Source: Clytia hemisphaerica | Lineage: Eukaryota > Cnidaria > Hydrozoa > Leptothecata > Clytiidae | Assembly: GCA_902728285.1 (NCBI GenBank) | Contig: CACVBU010000619.1 | Span: forward strand, 1,613,103-1,677,102 | Length of the DNA stretch: 64,000 nt | Direction of reading: 5' to 3' | Shown: one piece after another, positions 41,401 through 53,400 of the stretch | Layout of the letters: every line of letters begins with the position of its first letter | Position numbering within the stretch: the stretch's first letter is position 1 | The notes under the pieces: model-generated | The model's input: only the letters and a program-made list of their open reading frames with translations | Database searches by the model: none | Told to the model about the DNA's origin: nothing | Position numbers and translations under genes: made by a program

Positions 41401-44400
41401 CCTTACCAGGAGGAAACCGGGAAAAAACAAGATTCGAAAAAGGACGGCAGCAAAATGGACGACTTAAAGCGAAAATCAGAGTCAAAGTTTGATAAATTTC
41501 TTGAAAAATCTATGAAAATGATGACTGACAGTGAAATCCGTCAAGAACAATTCTTAGAAAAACTTTTTAATAAACAGTCTCAAACCGAACGCGAAGAAAG
41601 AGAAAGAGAAAGGAAGCACACTCTTGAGCTTGCAAAATTATTTGGACCTTCGCAAAATAAGTAAAGGCTGTTAAAACTTTTTCAAATACATTGTGTTTAT
41701 TGGAGAACCTGTGTAGCTTACGTTTTTCGTTTATATTGCTAGTTTTATATTTTAACATGTTTGTTTATATTAATTTTAAGTTGTTGTTGATTTTTTAATT
41801 TGCACAAGCAAAAAATATTATGTTGTGTTTCTGTATAAAATTGGTTGCATTGCTTGCAAGAATAAGGTACTTTTCCCATTTTCCTAAAGTCTCATCTCAT
41901 GTTGCACTATCATTTGGATATAAAATATCAAAATTTGAGAGTTGAGACCATCCGTTGCCATGGGAACTGATGTCATTAGTTACTATGGCAACCAAAATAA
42001 AAAGTCGCTAAAATTGAAAAAAGAAATTATGATCCATTCGAAAGAACATGAAAAACTGCTAAGGAAACATACGGGAAAATCGGCTCGAGGCTCAATATGC
42101 TTAGCAAAATCTCATTTTCAGCCTTCACTTATGTTTATTTATATGCTTAGACTTCGATTTGTTGATTTTCTTTGACTTAATAAAAATTTCGAATTTTTAA
42201 GTTGGAACATTGATTCGTCTGAAAAAAAGTTTTTTTTTGTAATTTGGCGTCGCAGGCTAAAATCTGTGGTCTAAGAAAGCTCAAATAGCTTTAAAGTAAA
42301 CCTAAAAAGGTCAACGTTTTAAAAGCTACAAGAATTTTTTTGAATTTCAGCTCTGAGGTATGCTTAGCATTATGCTTATTTTTTGGCGAATTTGAGCTTA
42401 TGTATGCTTATAAACGTTATGCTTATAAAAAAAGAGTGAATATCTGAAAATGAATATGTCACGTGTTATGGAAATAAGGCAAAATTACGTCATAAGCGAA
42501 TATTAACAAAACTTGTAAATATTCATAACTTTCAGACAGGCTTTGTAACGAAGTACTTGTAGATCTCTTGTTACTATAGCAAAAGGATGGTCCGGTAAGA
42601 GGATTTAGTATTTAGAGTGAAGCAAATGGAGTGAAGAAATCTAAATTATTCTATTTTATGAACATATAATCTATTACATTTATAAAAACACAAGTATAAT
42701 ATAAAGACAACGTGGTTGCGGATACGGAGCGTTTCAGTTTGAGACGGGACCGTTGTCACGGTCATTAGCCTTTTAAACTTCTTGACTCCTCCAAATATCC
42801 GTATTAAAACAAATATAAAATTGGTATGAACTACAAAACAAATTACACAATTTCAATCAATCAAAGACAAAAATCAGATGCGAGTGTTCATGTCGCGCAT
42901 TAAGGGGTCATTAACCAATCTAGCAAACCGTACGCACTATCACCAATTATTACAGGGCGAACATTTACCCCACTAATATTCACGATTGGATCATTCAGTA
43001 GCTCTTTTCGATTGCAACTTCTATAGATTTTTGAATTTTTGAATGCCCTAGAATCGTGCATGCAACCTGGGAAACCAGTCGACACCGAAAAAAATTCTAA
43101 ATTACCACCTACAATTGCTTGGGTGTTGAATGAGAATCTTTGTTTTCGACTGAAATAATCTTTCTTGTTGAACTTTGGAGCTAGTATTGGAATATGCGTA
43201 CCATCAACTGTACCAACAATCATAGCGATTTTACTGTCATTACAGACGTTAAATTTGTGGATCGAATCGGTGACATCTTGAGGACCTGCAGGGAATTTAA
43301 TAAATTGGTTTTGGAATGAATAAAGAACATCACAGAAATGCATTGAAATTTCGCACACGGTTGATGCTCCTACAGACAAAACTTCTCCAATTAATCTTGT
43401 TGATGCGCCTGATGCCAGGCGAAAAACAGCAATAGCAACACGATGTTGAATTGGAATAGCTTTTCTAAAACGGGTGTCACTTTTTTCCATGGGTAATCTA
43501 ACCAAGTCAACAAGCTCATCAAAGGTTGTTGGCGACATCCGAAAAAGTGACTTCCATCGATCATGGTATTCATGATTATGTCTATTAGTATACAGAACGA
43601 AAAACCAATGATCCTTTCGATCATGGCACCAAAATCTTCTGTCAGACGGTAACATCAGCATCAGCATACAATGGTTGAACCAACGTAATTTTTGTTGGTG
43701 TTTCTTCATTAAGTACAAAAACATGAAATTCCTTTTCTGAATAGCGTATTTCTTTCTGAGCAATTTTTTCTTCCGATCAGTCTCTAGAAGCAATGCTAAT
43801 GTTTCAATTCTAGCAACCATTCTGAAGTTTGAAGATGTGTATACTATCAACTGTTTGCGATCTCCTCTTTCAAAAATGAACCCTCACTCAAACATTCAAA
43901 AGGGGATTCCTTTTTCCACTCTTATGTAAATCTATCTAAAAGATGAAATAGCAATTAAGTCGTTGCACTTCTTAATTCCCATATCAACTTAGCACTACTT
44001 AAGCCTTAAACTTAAACTTTCATGTCTGAACACGACCTATATGTCTATGTCGTAAAAAGTTGTAAAGTTTTGAATAAATTTTGAACGTTCAATGAAGGTT
44101 TTTGTTCAGTGATTAACAAAGCTTCTGTCAATTCTCTAGTGTCATTACGTTTGAAACCTTTCGCAATTACTTTAACGTTGTCCATACAGGGTGTCCCTAA
44201 TTAAAGTATCGAGTCGAAACACAACTATGAGTAGAAAGTTTGTGTGCGTGTTCACAAAATTGTATTTTAAGCTCTCCCTCTTTTTTCTTTGTCATTACGA
44301 TTAATTTGTACGTTGTAACTACCTTTTGTAATAAGCCTGTGTGATGGAGAACGTTATTATATTTTAGCGATAACACACACAAACTTTTCTACTCAATCGC

Positions 44401-47400
44401 ATGTTCAAACTCGATACTTTAATTAGGGACACCCTGTAGTGATCGGTTCGTGTCCGCTGAGTGCTGAATGTCTGAAAACGGTCGAATTTGTGTCTCTGCC
44501 ACTATGATCTAAGACCCTTTCATAAATTCGTCTTTCAGTTTCCCCAATGTAGGTTTCTCTACAATCCTCTTGGGGGCATAGTACTTTATGCACTACATTG
44601 TTTTCGTGTAAAGCCGACGTTTTATCTTTAATATTAAACATTGATGATAACCTTGTACTTTTGTATGCAATTTGTGTTTTGACTTGTTGCGTACCGACAA
44701 CGTTTTTTAAAGTCTAATTTAAGGATTTTACCAGAGTCTCACCCATTGAGTTTCAAGCCCGAAGGGCTAGAGGTCAATCTCTAACCTTTCTCAGGCAAGA
44801 AAAATTGAAGCCTTAAATATGCGCCGTATTTTTGATGACGGATTGAATCTAGCAATTCCTTTGTTTTCGAGTGATATATTTTCCAAAATTAAGCGGTAAA
44901 TTTTAGTTTCAATCTGTCATTTGTGTAAAAACCAGGCGGGTCGCTCAAGGCCGCGCAACTTTGGTAGGATTTGTTGGCTTCAAATCCTACCAAAGAGATT
45001 GACTTCTAGCCCTTCGGGCTTATACTTCATTGGTCTCACCTCGTTTTCCTCTCACCTCTTTTTTATTGCAATTTCCCTTTCCTTTCATCTTCTTTTAAGA
45101 ATTTCAGAATAGCTTCTTCTTAAATTTTTGGGATGAGATGGAGTTTTTGCAAGCTCTCATTTGACTTGGTTGGTCGTTAACCAGTAATAAAACAATTTTG
45201 TTACTTTTTCTATAGAAGGTGTCATTTTTATTACTTCAAATGACCAATTATCAAAGTATCTTATAAAAACTCTATCTCATCTGAAATTGTTACCATTTTT
45301 TCTTTTCCAATTCAAAATTTAATATTCAAAAAGTCAAAGAGAATAGGTGATGAGAATAGAAGATTTCTTCATCTGTTAGCATCTGCTACCGTGTGTTTCT
45401 TTCGAAAAAAACGGCAGTCCTGTGATTTATGGTTGGTGTATAGTTTAGATCTGTCGAAAAATGGATAAAACGATAGATATTTGCAAATCATACGTTATTA
45501 ATCATTCTTAATAGACTAGAAAAATGTCATGCGACGCAATCTTAAGCACGTCAAACTATGGTTTTGATGTGGCAGCTACCATCCTATTTGGTTTGTCAGC
45601 AATTATTACAACCTTGGGAAACACTTTTTCTTTGATGGTTCTTTGGCAGCCGTCCCAACGATCAAAATCAAACAAAATTCTAACATCGTTAGTAAGTAGT
45701 GATTGTTTGGTTGGTTTGTTATCAAATCCCATGGCCATATTGATGATGTGGACTGGTCTGGAAATTACACCTTCAATTTGTAGAACAAACACTATTGCAC
45801 TTTTCTTTGTTACCTGGTTTAGTTCTTCATCAGGCTTTACAATACCTTTTATAACCTACGATCGGTATACAAGCATCACAAAACCTTTCAAATACCATGA
45901 CATTATCACTCATCTTAAAATCAATCTAGTTCTTGTGACGATTTGGGTTGGTAACTCAGTAACGGCACTTTTAAATGCATTCAACAAAACATTTTTACTG
46001 TATTTTATTAACATTGGTTCTGTCATCGCATCTACCATCTTAATCACTGGATATTATCAGATCTGGAAAGCCGTCAAGCAACGGCAAACAAACATCCTAT
46101 CGCTTAGTAGGAACGACCAAGAACATCTACGGACCCATATCCGACTCTCTAAGAAAATCTTATTACTTATGATCGCGTATTTTGGTGCTGCCCTCCCAGT
46201 AGTTGTTTATGCAATCGTTGTGTTGTTTTTTGATCATTTTACACGCCCTTATCAACCGTACTTGTACGTCGTTGGGATTTTCTTTTTTCTTTTTAACTCT
46301 TGTGTGAACCCTTGCATTTACATTTGGAAAGATCTTGAATTCAAACGAGCGTATAAAAGATTTCTTCGTAGGAACACAATCTTTGCTTGGCTTTTCAACG
46401 GTGATACGGTCAATCCAATAGCAGTAATTTCTTGATAAATCAACTTTACTCAAATGATTTGACATGATTCAAACTGCATTCTTCGCTACAGTATTCACGT
46501 GGAAAGCCTACTAAGGGATGACTTTCGCATTTCCTTAGATGGATTTCACGGACTCTATGGTCCGTATATTTAAGCGTATATTTAAACTGTGAATTTCGTT
46601 TTATCTAACGAAAACATAGAAAGACACTAGGTTATGGTATACTTGTAAACTATGCTAGCTCTGATCATGATTATTCATGTAATTCGAGGAAAAAAGCAAG
46701 TTTCTCCCATTTTTGGGAATTCTTGTTACCCGCTTATTGCTCAGTAGACGATGGAAACTCTTGTAATAACGAATCTTACTGAGCTAACCTTTAAAGGAAT
46801 TTACACTAAAACTCGGTATATAAAATCATATAGCTAGTGGCTGTAAACAGTAAACAGTGTAAACATTGTTATTCAAAGCATACTATTTCCACACTTTTGA
46901 AACTAAAGAAAAATAGTTCAGGAACTGCAAGTTCGGGCGAGAATTGCTATTTTAGTTTAGATAGAGGTTTCCGTCCTAGACTAAGAATATCTTTTCCTAA
47001 CTAAGATCCCCACAAGAACAAGTAAGTCCAATTAATCTGCCTACATTAGTTTTTTGCGATCTTTTGCACATAGATACACATTAGTACTGCCGAAAAGCAG
47101 TCGAAAACCGTTTACCGAAAAAAAAATTTTTACCGGTCTATTATAGAACCGGAAATGTGCCGGAAATCGTCGTTTTTTTCATAATTCCATCTCATTTTTT
47201 CAACATATGCAATCGTTCTTTAAAGAAAAAGGTCTGTTATCATGATGCCCAAAACTTAGCATTATTTGTTATCCAAAAAAAATCATCCTTTGAATCCGGA
47301 ACTGAACACGCCGAAAACCGGCGTGAACAGCTTGAAAATCGCCTGAGCAGCTGAAAACCGGCGTAAAAGAGGTTTCCCTCGTTTTTCAAGTTACACTCGA

Positions 47401-50400
47401 CAGATGTTCATGGTTTATTGCACAATGATGTAAAATAGCAATGCCCAAAATGTGACGGGGCCCAATTTTCGAAAAAGAAATTTTTCTGGCCGGTAGAACC
47501 GAAAATGTCCCAAAAAGCGGTTTTTTGAGATTTTCTCGAGATTTTATCATTAGATTTTTGTGATTTTTTTGTTCACAGATGCACATTAGTACTGCCAAAA
47601 AGGTGCCGAAAACCGTTTACCGAAAATTAAAATTTTCCGGTCTATAGAACCAGAGATGGTCCGGAAATCGTCGTTTTTTCATATTTCCGACACATTTTTT
47701 CAACTTAATTTTTAACAGGATTTCGGGATTTTGCTTAAGATTTAAGCATGTAGTTCATTTATGAATTATAACCCTAATTAACATAAAAATGAAATCAATT
47801 TTGTTCTTACTTCAGTTTTAATTTATTTCTGAATGATTAAACAGTGTCAGTATTTTTTTGCTTTTAATTTAAACACTGTTTGTCTCTTTCAAGATTTAAT
47901 CACTTTATGCTCTGTGCATTTACACCTTTCATGTTTTAAAGAATTTATTGCCGCCTTAAATTTTCATTCTTTCATCATAATGTTCTTACTTAGATGCAGA
48001 TGTATTACCAGGTAGGTCCATAAAAGTATCGCTTGTTTCTTTTTAATTTAGCTATCGCAATTCAAACACTTATATATAAATCTGACTGAAGACTGCTTGA
48101 AACGGCACGAAACTCCGAGTATTGGAAAATAAATTTGTCTCTATTCTTGACTGATAAACTTTTTGTACCATAGTTCAGTGAATAAATAGATTTCGCACAG
48201 CCTCCGTAAATCTAACTGTAAATCTAACTCATAATTTTCCATCTATGGAATGTAATTATGGTTAGAAACGACTGATGATATTGCCTCTACCAGAAAATGT
48301 AAAGAAGCTATTCAGATTTGGTTAAGTTACACAACTTCCACAATCTTAAAAGAAAACGTTGCATAATTAATAATCATTTTTTTGAAATCGAATGTTTTTC
48401 CATAATGGCGGAAATGAACTTAATCTAAAGAAAAAACCAAAACTTGGTGTAGCCTAGAAATCTAAGCCAGATTGATTCAGTCACTAGGTAAAATCTGATG
48501 TTAAGTTGTGACTGAATATCTGGCTTAGTACAAGTAAACTCGGTAGCTTATCAACTGACAACAACGAAAATTCAAACTTTCCCGGGCCTTTTATAGTGAA
48601 TGCACATAATTTGAATAATTCTCTAAACGAATATTTTTCAACAAAAGATTTTTCATAACGAATCCATTTTATAAAAATACGAAAAGAAAAAATCTCCTCC
48701 TTATTGATTTAAAATTTCTTTTACATGTTGTAAGATAAAAGGCTATTATTAAAAAAGAAGGAGGGTGAGCAAAGGAAAAAAATATGTTCAAAAAAAGTCA
48801 AGAGTAAGAAGATGTTTTCAAAACAGACGACAGTTTAACGTTTTTGTGTTTTGACCAATCAGAATGAACCCAGAGTGAACCGAAACTCTCGTTCATTTTT
48901 TGAACGCGCGCTTCGCCCAAGCCAGTTTTTCAAGGCAAACTTAAAATTCCGTACATCTTAAAATATCATTAAAGCGCCGATAATGCTATATTGCCGTAAG
49001 CCGTATCTTAGCCTTGTAAAAGCTGGCTTGGTTAACCAGGCTAAACTTGGTGGTCAGTTTTTTCTTCTGAACATCAATTGAAAATTATCGGTACAGATTG
49101 TCTTCGATATACCCATGCATATACCGCCCACGGTCGAATGAAACCGCCCATGGGGATTGAATGCGCCACAATTTGTCCACCACCAACTCCCCTGTCTCGT
49201 ATTGGCGCAGTCTCTCTGATTATTTGGATCGTTGTCCTGGTCACTGGATGAGAATGGCTTTCCTCTGTGTGATCTCAATCCATTCATATTCCCATCGTAT
49301 TTGCCTTGTAGTCTCAGAGGGTATAAATTCGATTCATCGTCGATGAAAAACGTTTCGTGCCAACCTTCATACGTGGTGTCGCCTTTTTCAGAAATATAAT
49401 AAAATTCATAAGCGCCAGATGAAGTGATTTTATGAATCAATTCGTTACCCATGTAAAAATCACCTGGGTGCTGACCAAATCCGTTTTTATAAGTTTCCCA
49501 ATCGGCAAACCAGTTATGCTCCCCATCCATTCGGTAAGTGAAAACCATCCAGCCTCCACCCCGAACGTCCATATTACATCGGACGTCCCGTACACCGATT
49601 CCTCCCGGTAGACTTATCGGGTATATACCAGTCGCCTTATAACCAAGATTGTACAAATCACTACAATCCTTGATATCGGTGTAGACTTTCGATCCTTCTA
49701 AAGCTTCGTAATGAGTGAGATTTGTTGTTGTAGAGCTATAAAAATGGCATTTAAATGGAATTGTTTTGGGTACTGTCTCCACTAGAAAAGATGCACATCT
49801 CTCATCATGATGGCACTTTGAGAAGCAGTGTTGTTCAAACTTAACACTGGCTGTACTATACTCTTCTTTGGTAGGCTTCTTGTTGTGTCCAATTAGTTCG
49901 TATCTTTTTGAAGTAGCAGTGAAGCCGAACATGCTGTACAAATACAAATAGACGTAAAATGTTTGAGCTTTGTTTACCATCTTGTTGAAAGTATACTTGA
50001 TTTTCCGATCTCAAACAAAAAACGCAAAAATTCGCTGCTCGTGTTTTCTTTATGGTCACTTCAACACTTCTGGAAGTTTTTTTCTTCGATTTTTCTTCAT
50101 TTCTACACTGTTTTTTTTAATGTCACGAACAAAGATAGTTGAATATGAAAACTCAAAATGAATAATGGTTTGAATGGGAATACTCAATTCGTTTCTATGG
50201 TGTGTTTCATCTTTGATAATCTTAGGCGGTCCCCTTTTTGCTCTCAATCCATTAACCATTCGTAACATTCGATTATTGCAAATTAAAAATGGATATAAAA
50301 GAGTTATTTTTCAATTTATTGATTCAATCGAAAAATGGAAAACTAAGGTTAACTATGCCGGCCATTCTGTAGCAATATTCTTTCTTTTGAATATTTAGCT

Positions 50401-53400
50401 TAATTCAAAATCTTTGATTCTCATATTTAGTCCAATCCAATGCCTCATATTTGGTTCAATCCCGATATTTTGTTCAATTCAATATTTTTCATTTAAATTC
50501 AATCTTTTTCATTTAAATTCAATATTTTTCATTTAAATTCAATCTTTTTCATTTAAATTCAATCTTTTTCACTCAAATTCAATCTTTTTCATTCAAATTC
50601 AATCTTTTTCCTTCAAATTCAATCTTTTTCCTTCAAATTCAATCTTTTTCCTTCAAATTCAATCTTTTTCATTTAAATTCATCTTTTTCATTTAAATTCA
50701 ATCTTTTTCATTCAAATTCAATCTTTTTCCTTCAAATTCAATCTTTTTCCTTCAAATTCAATCTTTTTCATTTAAATTCATCTTTTTCATTTAAATTCAT
50801 CTTTTTCATTTAAATTCAATCTTTTTCATTCAAATTCAATCTTTTTCCTTCAAATTCAATCATTTTTCCTTCAAATTCAATCTTTTTCATTTAAATTCAA
50901 TCTTTTTCATTTAAATTCAATCTTTTTCATTCAAATTCAATCTTTTTCCTTCAAATTCAATCTTTTTCCTTCAAATTCAGTCTTTTTCATTTAAATTCAT
51001 CTTTTTCATTTAAATTCAATCTTTTTCATTCAAATTCAATCTTTTTCCTTCAAATTCAATCTTTTTCCTTCAAATTCAATCTTTTTCATTTAAATTCATC
51101 TTTTTCATTTAAATTCATCTTTTTCATTTAAATTCAATCTTTTTCATTCAAATTCAATCTTTTTTTTCACTTAATTATTTTTTGTTTAATCTTTAATCTT
51201 TTCTTATTCAATCTTTATTTTTTCATTCAATCTTTGAACTTTTTTTCATTCAAATCTTTGATTTTTCTGGTAACCCTTCTCCGTTGATAGTTTCCCTCCT
51301 CTATTGATCTTTTCCCACTTTCGGACATCAAAAAATGGTAGATTCATAATGGTGACTTGCAAAGATGGATGGATTAGGGACATCTTTACAAACGAGTCTT
51401 CAAAGTGTCTTTAACATCTCTGACACGAACTCCGAGTCTTAAACTATTAAATCTTAAGGAGATAATAAGATTAGTGGCAAATTCACGCTGAAGATAAAAT
51501 TTATCAGTTATTATTATCTCCGAAAAAAAACAAAAACATAAAGTACGCGGCTGGGCGGAAGTCTGGAGACGAACTCTTTTAGAATCCACTCGTACCCAGG
51601 AAGATTGAATGAAATTTCGAAAAGTTTGAATGGAAAAAAATTGAATTTGAAAGATTGAATTTGAAAGATTGAATTTGAAAGATTGAAGGATAGAATTTGA
51701 ATGGAGAAGATTGAATTTGAATGGAAAAGATTGAATTTGAATAAAGAAGGATTGAATTTGAATAGGAAGGATTGAATTTGAATATGAAGGATTGAATTTG
51801 AATTTAAAAGATTGAATTTGAACATGAAGGATTGGATTGAACCAAATATCGGGATTGAACCAAATATGAGTCATCGGATTGGACTAAATATTCAAAAGAT
51901 TGAATATTGCTACAGAATGGCCGGCATAGTTAACCTTTTAAAAATAAAAACATTAAATAAATTAAAAAATTGTAATTTCAACTATCTTTCGTGATATTTG
52001 AGATTAGATAAACAGTGTAGAACCCTCACGCATGTTCTTGGTTAAAGAACAATTCTTCAATATACCCTTTTTTATAAGAACTAGCATATATTTGCTGAGG
52101 CTTGACCGCTCTTATTTTTTTGGCGCTTTGAGCAAAAAATTCTTTTTATCCTATTTAAAAGTCAAAATTGAGCAATTTTTGGACCTACCTCCGGGTGCCC
52201 CGGTGGAGGTCCTATAAATTAGCCCATGTCCGTTCGTTCGTCCGTTCGTTCGTCCGTCCGTCCGTCTGTTACCAGCTTTTCTCAGTATTGGCTCATTAGT
52301 TTTTTCTGATTTTTTGCACAATGAAGTAAAATGGCAATGCCCAGAACGTGACGGAGCCCGATTTTTGAGAAAAAATTTATTTGGGCAAATTTGGGCCAAA
52401 AACTACCTAAAAATAGGGTTTTTTGGACTTTGTGCAAAATCCTGTCATTACTTTTTTCTGATTTTTTGTACAAAGATGGAGGGCAAGATTCTCTAAAGAA
52501 TGGCTGAAGTGGTTTTTCCCGGAAAATTCTTATTCGCCTTAAAAAACGGATTTTCGTATTTTGGGGAAATTCCCTTTAACCAAATAAGAAAATATAGCTT
52601 TTCTCAAAGTTGACTCATTATTTTTTTCTGATTTTTTGCACAATGATGCAAAATGGTAATGCCTAAAATGTGGCGGAGCCAGATTTTCGAAAAAAAATAT
52701 ATTTGGGCAAATTTGGGCCAAAAACTGCCTAAAAAAAAGGTTTTTTGGACTTTGTGCAAAATCCTGTTATTACTTTTTTCTGATTTTTTGTACAAAGATG
52801 GAGGGCAAGATTTTCTAAAGAATGACTGAAGTGGTTTTTCCCGGGAAATTCTTATTCGCCTTGAAAGACGGATTTTCGTATTTTGGGGAAATTCCCTTTA
52901 ACCAAATAAGAAAATATAGCTTTTCTCAATGTTTTTTCTGATTTTTTGCACAATGATGCAAAATGGCAATGCCCAAAATGTGACGAAGCCAGATTTTTAA
53001 GGAAAATTATTTTGGGCAAATTTGGGCAAAAAACAGCTTAAAAGTTTTTTTGGGCCTGAATGGTTCAAGTGATTTTCGTATTTGGGGAAATTCCTTTTTA
53101 CCATTTTACACTATTCAACACACAAGCTTTATTTCTCCATTCTGAATTTTTGTACAAATATTGTCACTTTTTTCTTATTTTCATCTGATGTTAATCATTA
53201 GGTAGGTCCATTCGGCATGTTACTTGTTAACTCTTAAGATATTCGGAATTCAGTAATTGTTGGCTCAAGTTTTACTGCAGCATCAGTAAGTTAAGTCTTG
53301 CTTCTATACTAGAATTACAACAAAGTCATTTCATTTATCGTCCCTTCATACAGTCGAATTTTGAGTTTTTTTAAACCAAAAATATCGCCATACAGTATTA

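Larger units (their letters stand above)
40137..44037. mobile_element. PIF/Harbinger DNA transposon, 3.9 kb, with both genes
   Basis: Perfect 14-bp inverted ends GGTCGTGTTCAGAC (40137-40150) and GTCTGAACACGACC (44024-44037) are flanked by the 3-bp duplication TAT (40134-40136 and 44038-44040), as Harbinger elements make. Inside are the two expected genes in convergent orientation: a Myb/SANT-like protein (+) and a DDE transposase (-). The transposase lacks its C-terminus, so this copy is probably not self-mobile. It is inserted into a Penelope-like remnant in NUP205 intron 27. Confidence 0.93.

Noticed and set aside
42900..43850. Possibility that the Harbinger-type transposase is a domesticated host gene
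   Set aside because: It lies within intact TIRs with a target duplication and beside the Myb-like partner, and it is truncated, so it is a transposon gene.
51386..51874. 162-residue - strand frame with FKFNPSYSNSI-type repeats
   Set aside because: It is a read-through of the inverted 20-bp satellite; composition is pure repeat and lies inside the foldback element.
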